From UBA4582 sp013204195 (GTDB taxonomy: Bacteria; Pseudomonadota; Gammaproteobacteria; Pseudomonadales; Azotimanducaceae): a stretch of 49,437 bases of DNA. The stretch lies in the NCBI GenBank assembly GCA_963925735.1, contig CAWUUH010000024.1, positions 1-49,437 on the forward strand, given 5' to 3'. Positions 44,548 to 49,437 of the stretch are shown in pieces; position 1 is the stretch's first letter, and every line of letters starts with the position of its first letter. A program made the translations under genes and the position numbers. The notes beneath the pieces are model-generated. The model was given only the letters and a program-made list of their open reading frames with translations, ran no database searches and was not told the origin of the DNA.

Positions 44548-44840
44548 AGCATCACCTATCATCCCCCGCTGCCGGGCATTTGTTGGTATTCAGGTACGTC
44601 ACTCGCACCTGCCACGCGGCCAGTATTACGCCGTGATCTAGACTCGATGCTACCGCAGCCACGCGCCTTTTGCAGCACTGACAGTTTATTGTGATGAATG
44701 AGCGGAATTCCCGGTCGAGTCGAACGACCCACGGAAGGAACTCCTGCCGCAGATCCGACCGGATGGCTTATGATCGACGTCAGGACATCCTGGTCTATGG
44801 TAAACTGCCGGACCGACCTCAAGACTAAGGGCTGCGCGCA
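44548..44840. other. Divergent intergenic region
   Basis: 293 bases between the acyl-CoA ligase gene and sppA, transcribed apart. I see no clear promoter pair, repeat or RNA gene; the plus strand has GACTAAGGGCTGCG just before the sppA ATG. Confidence 0.35.
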
Positions 44841-46670
44841 ATGAGACGATTACTGAAAGGCATTTGGAATAGTATTACTACGTTGAAAAACGTACTCGGC
44901 AATCTGCTATTTCTCGCCGTTACCATCATTGTGCTATTCGCCTTGTTTAGCCGAACAGATCAGGTGCTGATTCCGGAGACCGCGGCCCTGATTCTAGATC
45001 CCACCGGTGTCATCGTCGAACAGCGCCGCGCCCTAGACCCCTTTGCTGAATTCATGGGTGGCGGTGAAGATGAACCCGAAACGCTGCTGCGCGACTTGAC
45101 AGAAGCCATCGAAACAGCCAGCGCCGATCCACGGATCAAGATTTTAGTCCTCCAGTTGGATGGTCTGCGCGACGTCAGCATGAGTCAGCTACAAACTCTC
45201 GGTACCGCGCTGAAAGATTTTAGCGCATCAGGCAAAGAGATCTATGCATTCGCCGACAGCTACAGCCAAAACCAATATTATCTTGCCGCCCACGCCGATC
45301 ATCTGTATCTAAATGATCAAAGTCTACAGGTTTTCGGCGGTGTATTTTTGACCGGAATGGGGGTTTACCCCACCTATTTCAAAACAGCGCTCGACAAGCT
45401 CAAAGTCCAGGTCCATGTCTTTAAAGTAGGCACTTACAAAGGTGCAGTGGAACCTTTCCTCAGAGATGATATGTCGTTAGCAGCACAGGAGGCTAACCTT
45501 GGCTGGATCCAGGTTCTATGGGATCAGTATCTTGACCAGGTCGCCGGTCTCCGCGGCATTGACAAGACCAACCTCAACCAATACATCGATCATTACCCCG
45601 AACTTCTCGAAGACGCCGACAGTAACGCTGGGGTACTGGCGGTCGAACAGGGCTTGGTAGACGAACTCATGAGTCGCCAGAAATGGCGCATTCGACTCCA
45701 GGATTTGGTGGGCAGCGATGATAACGATTTTCGGCAGGTCAATTTTCGCCATTATCTAATGGCTGCCGCGCCCTCAATCCCAACACTGAATCCGGGCACC
45801 AGCAAAATCGCCGTGATCATAGCCAAAGGCACCATCTATGACGGCGAGCAGCCAGCGGGAAGTATTGGCAGCGACTCCATTTCAGCCCTAATCAAGCAAG
45901 CCCGCGAAGACCAGAATGTCAAAGCCCTGGTCATGCGCATTGATAGTCCGGGCGGCAGCGCGACCGCAGCCGAGCAGATACGCTACGAGCTCGAGCTGAC
46001 CCAACAGACGGGTAAACCGGTGGTCGTCTCGATGGCGACTTACGCCGCCTCCGGCGGTTACTGGATATCGGCCACCGCCAATCAGATATTAGCCTCGCCC
46101 ACCACAATTACCGGCTCTATCGGCACCTTCCTGCTGTTCCCAACATTCAACCAGAGCCTCGCAGAGATCGGCGTCTATTCAGATGGCATTGGCACCAATG
46201 CACTCAGCGGCGCACTTAATCCCTTACAGAGCCTCAACCCGGCATTACAGCAGATCCTTGATTTAGCGATTAATAATACTTACCAGCAATTTATCTCACT
46301 GGTTGCCAGAGGTCGGGATATGACACCTGATGCTGTAGATCGCATTGCTCAAGGACGGGTCTGGGCCGGGACCACGGCACTGGACTTGGGTCTAATAGAC
46401 GCCATCGGTGGACTGGAAGATGCCATCGACTCCGCCGCAAGTCTGGCAGGACTCGGCGAATTTGAAACCCTATACATTGAGAAACAGCTTTCGCCGAAAG
46501 ACCTCTTGATCAACGAGTTACTGAGAGGCGGCACTGATGTCGCGGCTCGAGTGATAGATACCAGGAGCCTTAGCCTGGTGAGTCGATTGCGAAGCGAGTT
46601 TGATGACCTTCTCCAGATGAGCCGGGAACCTGGCATTTACCTGCAATGTCTTGTCTGTCGTCCTCAGTAG
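44841..46670 (+). CDS. sppA: Signal peptide peptidase SppA (protease IV), long form
   Basis: 609 residues, the length of the E. coli-type SppA with two tandem S49 domains. A single N-terminal membrane anchor (NLLFLAVTIIVLFALFS) lies at residues 20-37. The catalytic Lys sits in the N-terminal repeat (FKVGTYKGAVEPFLRDDM, near residue 200) and the catalytic Ser in the C-terminal repeat (TYAASGGYWIS near 400). RIDSPGGSATAAEQI is the family's hallmark loop. It degrades leftover signal peptides in the inner membrane. Confidence 0.95.
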   Translation: MRRLLKGIWNSITTLKNVLGNLLFLAVTIIVLFALFSRTDQVLIPETAALILDPTGVIVEQRRALDPFAEFMGGGEDEPETLLRDLTEAIETASADPRIKILVLQLDGLRDVSMSQLQTLGTALKDFSASGKEIYAFADSYSQNQYYLAAHADHLYLNDQSLQVFGGVFLTGMGVYPTYFKTALDKLKVQVHVFKVGTYKGAVEPFLRDDMSLAAQEANLGWIQVLWDQYLDQVAGLRGIDKTNLNQYIDHYPELLEDADSNAGVLAVEQGLVDELMSRQKWRIRLQDLVGSDDNDFRQVNFRHYLMAAAPSIPTLNPGTSKIAVIIAKGTIYDGEQPAGSIGSDSISALIKQAREDQNVKALVMRIDSPGGSATAAEQIRYELELTQQTGKPVVVSMATYAASGGYWISATANQILASPTTITGSIGTFLLFPTFNQSLAEIGVYSDGIGTNALSGALNPLQSLNPALQQILDLAINNTYQQFISLVARGRDMTPDAVDRIAQGRVWAGTTALDLGLIDAIGGLEDAIDSAASLAGLGEFETLYIEKQLSPKDLLINELLRGGTDVAARVIDTRSLSLVSRLRSEFDDLLQMSREPGIYLQCLVCRPQ

Positions 46671-46794
46671 TCCTATAGAGGGATCCTCATGCAGCTTTAA
46701 CCGCTACCATTATCGGCGACTCTGATGTTCAGCTTCGATTCAGCCTGCCCCTGTTAGCCTAGGGTTCTGTATCAGCTCATTGCGGAGTCTTAGG

Positions 46795-47571
46795 ATGCCA
46801 GTCACTCATATTATTCTCATTAGCCTGACGTTTTTAATAACCTCCGTGGCTTGTCAGGCCACGGAGGTTGTTGATATGCCATTGATCACTTACATCACCA
46901 ACCCCCAAGAGTCCCCGTTCAACCACTGCCACTTCGATCAAGCTCACAAACACGCGCACTGCTACCTACCTGATGAGGTTCATGTCTGCGATCATGAGCC
47001 GCAAGCAACCCCTACCCTGGTCTACGTCCAACCCGCAACAATGATCATTCAATCCCGCTACAGCAATGTTTACGGGCCCGTGTATCCGGTCTATTTCGGC
47101 AGCCTTCGAGACCCTTACGCGGCCTATGATTACTCCGCCGGTGGTTATTGGGGATATCCTGCAAGGACTTATCCTACCTGGCGCTATAGTGTCCAGAGCC
47201 GCGCTGTTCGGCGCCATGCAGTGCAGAAAGACTCCGCCCGCCAGCCAATCAAGGGTTATGCCATCGGTAACCATTCTTCAGCGAGCAGGACCTCAGCCCG
47301 GCAGTCAGCTCAATATGATGCCCAGGAGCGTCGCTCTCCTAATGATCATCAACGCCTTGACAGATATGCCAACAACAGTCACCGCGACCCTCAAGAACCT
47401 CGCACCCGGCCGAATACCGGTCATGGCGAACCAAGCGCTGAACGGCATGAACAGGCGATCAGCCGTGCCGAGCACCAAAGCCAGCCGATGCGCCAGCGAC
47501 CACCCCGAGACAAAGCAAGCCGCAACCACTGGCAAGATTCCAAGCGAAACCGTCAGCGCAAGGACCGGTGA
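46795..47571 (+). CDS. Exported His/Cys-rich protein of unknown function
   Basis: 258 residues; I do not recognise a family. A signal peptide (IILISLTFLITSVACQATE) is clear; the Cys might be lipidated (SVAC is a poor lipobox) or cleavage may follow QA. Residues about 45-70 are packed with His and Cys (NHCHFDQAHKHAHCYL then HVCDHE), which looks like a metal-binding site. Next comes a Tyr/Pro/Gly-rich segment (YGPVYPVYFGSLRDPYAAYDY). The last 110 residues are hydrophilic, rich in Arg, Gln, Ser and His, and probably disordered. ATG 46795 has GGAG 7 bases upstream. The 5' coding region contains a 12-base-pair hairpin. Confidence 0.7.
   Translation: MPVTHIILISLTFLITSVACQATEVVDMPLITYITNPQESPFNHCHFDQAHKHAHCYLPDEVHVCDHEPQATPTLVYVQPATMIIQSRYSNVYGPVYPVYFGSLRDPYAAYDYSAGGYWGYPARTYPTWRYSVQSRAVRRHAVQKDSARQPIKGYAIGNHSSASRTSARQSAQYDAQERRSPNDHQRLDRYANNSHRDPQEPRTRPNTGHGEPSAERHEQAISRAEHQSQPMRQRPPRDKASRNHWQDSKRNRQRKDR
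46839..46869 (+). repeat. Perfect 12-bp inverted repeat inside the signal-peptide coding region
   Basis: AACCTCCGTGGC (46839-46850) is the exact reverse complement of GCCACGGAGGTT (46858-46869), with a seven-base loop TTGTCAG. It lies at codons 15-25 of the His/Cys-rich protein. There is no U-run after it. As RNA it would form a very stable hairpin soon after the start codon. Confidence 0.9.
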
Positions 47572-47578
47572 TACCGTC

Positions 47579-49437
47579 TTACGGCGTATTCCTGTCGTCG
47601 TCAGCCCAAAACGCAGCCACAGCATTACCTAGAATTTCACGGTTCCGGCTCAGCTTCACTTGCCATTGAGTCGGCATCAAACGGCGGTACCGTGACTCAT
47701 TGAAGCGATTATCAACCAGACAAATGATGCCCCGATCAGTCTCACTTCTAATCACTCGACCGGCCGTCTGTAATACGCGGTTCATACCTGGGTATTGATA
47801 GGCGAACTCGAAGCCCTGCCCAGCAGGACCTGACTGTTCAAAGTAATCGCGAATGACATCTCGCTCAATACCGAGCTGCGGCAATCCTACTCCGGCGATG
47901 ATGACGCCAATCAACTTGCGACCTTTCAGGTCAATGCCCTCACCGAAAATGCCGCCCATCACCGCAAACCCCACTAGCGTCGATTCTTCTAGCGACTCAA
48001 ATCTACTGAGGAACTCGATCCGTGCATTCTCATCCATTGCCGGTGCTTGCGAGACACAGACGCTATCCGGATAGCGTTCAACAAATTTATCTCGGACCTC
48101 TTTGAGGTACGCGAAAGACGGAAAAAACACCATATAGTGACCTGCTCGCTGGGCCACCACTGTGGCTATCGTATCGGCCAGGGCGTACAGGCTGTTGCCA
48201 CGATCGCGATAGGTGGTGGAGATGTAACTTGTCGAAAAGACGCCCAAATTCTTCGAGTCAAAGGGTGACTCAATCTGAAACCAATTAGCGTCTGCCTCGA
48301 TCCCCATAAGTGTCTGAAAGTAAGTCTGAGGCATTAACGTCGCTGAAAAGGCAACCGCCGTATTAACCCGACGAAATCCCTCGGCGAGCCCCGGCCCCGG
48401 ATTAATATTAAAAAGCTTCATCACAACCCCCTGTTGGCGCGCAATCATCAGGCAGTTGTAGTGGTGATCAAATGATTCAGCGATGCGAAGAAAACGCAGA
48501 CTGTCAAAATACAGCGCCAGAAGGATCTCATTGAAGTCGGCCGCCTGATTTTGCTGCAGCCAGTCTTCCGCAGCCACCGTGAACTTTCGTAGGGCTTGTA
48601 TCAATCGCTGGGGCAATTCTGGAATAATCCTGTAGCCCGCTTGAACAAAGCCCGGCTTGTCCATTTTTAGCAGCGTCAGAAACTGGGCATTAACGGCCGC
48701 CAAACTCCGCGCCATGAGCGGCAATTCTGCGGGTAGCTGGCGTCGCAGCTCAAGGTAGGCATTCTTTTCAATCTCAGCCGAGAACATTTCCCGGCCCCTG
48801 TCGACCAGATTGTGTGCTTCATCGATCAGCAATCCATAGCCCTGGTCGACACCATCAAAATAGCGGCGCAGATAGACCGCTGGGTCAAACACATAGTTGT
48901 AGTCACAAATGACGATATCTGCGACCAGGGATAAGTCCAATTCAAGTTCAAAGGGACACACCTGGTGAGCCCGTGCTTTCGCCTCAATAACCGCTCGAGT
49001 GAGCGCCTGGTCCTCAAGCAACACCTCTTCCATCACCTTACCGAGCTTGTCATAGTAGCCCGCGGCAAACTGACAGTGCTCGGCATCACAGGGCGCACCC
49101 GGCGTAAAACAAATTTTATTTTTTGCGGTCAAAGTAATATCTCGCAGCTGCAGACCTTGCTCACGCATATCGGCGACGGCCGCTGCAGCTAACGCTTGAC
49201 CTGATGTTTTTGCAGATAAAAAGAACAGTTTCTCAAGCGGCCCTGTGGGTAATCCCTTAATAGCTGGATACAGCACGCCCATGGTCTTACCAACGCCTGT
49301 GGGTGCTTGCAGGACCAACTGACGACTAGACTGCATGGCCCGATAGACACTCACCGCCATATCCCGCTGCCCCTCACGATACTCGGGATAGGGAAATTCC
49401 AGCTGCTCAATACTTTTATCCCGACGGGTTCGCCAGG
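47579..49437 (-). CDS. XPD/DinG-like iron-sulfur DNA helicase (5' end missing)
   Basis: The frame is open to the window edge at 49437; 618 residues are visible and the true start lies beyond. Superfamily 2 motifs: Q-motif-like FPYPEYREGQRDMA, Walker A QAPTGVGKT, DEAH box LLIDEAHN, and C-terminal motif VI (LQTAGRVIRSETDRG). Four Cys between Walker A and the DEAH box (KICFTPGAPCDAEHC and HQVCPFE) fit the XPD-type 4Fe-4S cluster. These enzymes unwind DNA 5'-3' and help in repair. ATG 49360 is internal. The gene converges on the His/Cys-rich gene with 7 bases between stops. Confidence 0.9.
   Translation of the reverse strand, partial: WRTRRDKSIEQLEFPYPEYREGQRDMAVSVYRAMQSSRQLVLQAPTGVGKTMGVLYPAIKGLPTGPLEKLFFLSAKTSGQALAAAAVADMREQGLQLRDITLTAKNKICFTPGAPCDAEHCQFAAGYYDKLGKVMEEVLLEDQALTRAVIEAKARAHQVCPFELELDLSLVADIVICDYNYVFDPAVYLRRYFDGVDQGYGLLIDEAHNLVDRGREMFSAEIEKNAYLELRRQLPAELPLMARSLAAVNAQFLTLLKMDKPGFVQAGYRIIPELPQRLIQALRKFTVAAEDWLQQNQAADFNEILLALYFDSLRFLRIAESFDHHYNCLMIARQQGVVMKLFNINPGPGLAEGFRRVNTAVAFSATLMPQTYFQTLMGIEADANWFQIESPFDSKNLGVFSTSYISTTYRDRGNSLYALADTIATVVAQRAGHYMVFFPSFAYLKEVRDKFVERYPDSVCVSQAPAMDENARIEFLSRFESLEESTLVGFAVMGGIFGEGIDLKGRKLIGVIIAGVGLPQLGIERDVIRDYFEQSGPAGQGFEFAYQYPGMNRVLQTAGRVIRSETDRGIICLVDNRFNESRYRRLMPTQWQVKLSRNREILGNAVAAFWADDDRNTP

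Noticed and set aside
46680..46794. Possible small gene or RNA between sppA and the His/Cys-rich gene
   Set aside because: No ORF with a start and Shine-Dalgarno, and no convincing structure; it most likely holds only the promoter.

Overview
The window looks like a stretch of chromosome from a free-living, probably marine gammaproteobacterium. The evidence is the imuA-imuB-dnaE2 mutagenesis genes with an E. coli-type LexA box, a gammaproteobacterial type II secretion operon, a YghX-type Tat-exported hydrolase, and many acyl-CoA, CoA-transferase and electron-transfer-flavoprotein genes. Genus cannot be assigned from sequence alone. Genes are dense, with many start/stop overlaps. I see no insertion sequence, phage, CRISPR array, tRNA or rRNA gene.

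Layout. 1-2074: end of imuA plus imuB. 2140-2607: a glutathione peroxidase whose catalytic codon is an in-frame UGA followed by a SECIS-like hairpin, so most likely a selenoprotein that ordinary gene calling truncates. 2725-6115 (minus): a coupled three-gene unit of lipoprotein S33 peptidase, ABC ATPase and ABC permease. 6351-10988 (plus): SpoU methyltransferase, DUF4397 lipoprotein, TauD-type dioxygenase, class III CoA-transferase. 11027-13292: divergent YghX-like hydrolase and a cyclopropane-synthase-family methyltransferase. 13381-16575: dnaE2 (imuC) behind its own LexA box, separated by about 11.3 kb from imuAB. 16713-18479: D-aminoacylase-type amidohydrolase.

18493-22098 (minus): a DUF211 protein, a VIT/CCC1-like membrane protein and a Ca2+-type P-type ATPase, apparently one divalent-cation operon. 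22291-30783 (minus): type II secretion genes gspE-F-G-H-I-J-K-L-M, without gspC, gspD or gspN, followed by a short acyl-CoA-dehydrogenase-like gene. 31217-35131 (plus): LysR regulator, pyrB, cysK and HMG-CoA lyase, ending at a strong bidirectional terminator. 35248-38898: etfB-etfA and the ETF:ubiquinone oxidoreductase gene are divergent around a 307-bp control region rich in repeats. Together these carry electrons from acyl-CoA dehydrogenases to ubiquinone. 39009-44547 (minus): DUF1285 protein, moaA, an orphan murF coupled to a GNAT acetyltransferase, and an acyl-CoA ligase. 44841-47571 (plus): sppA and an exported His/Cys-rich protein of unknown function. 47579-49437 (minus): an XPD/DinG-like iron-sulfur helicase running off the window.

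The strongest candidates for a second look are the UGA-containing glutathione peroxidase with its SECIS-like element, the DUF211/VIT/Ca2+-ATPase operon, the split SOS mutasome, the acidic repeat tail on GspJ, and the symmetrical repeats between the ETF genes.
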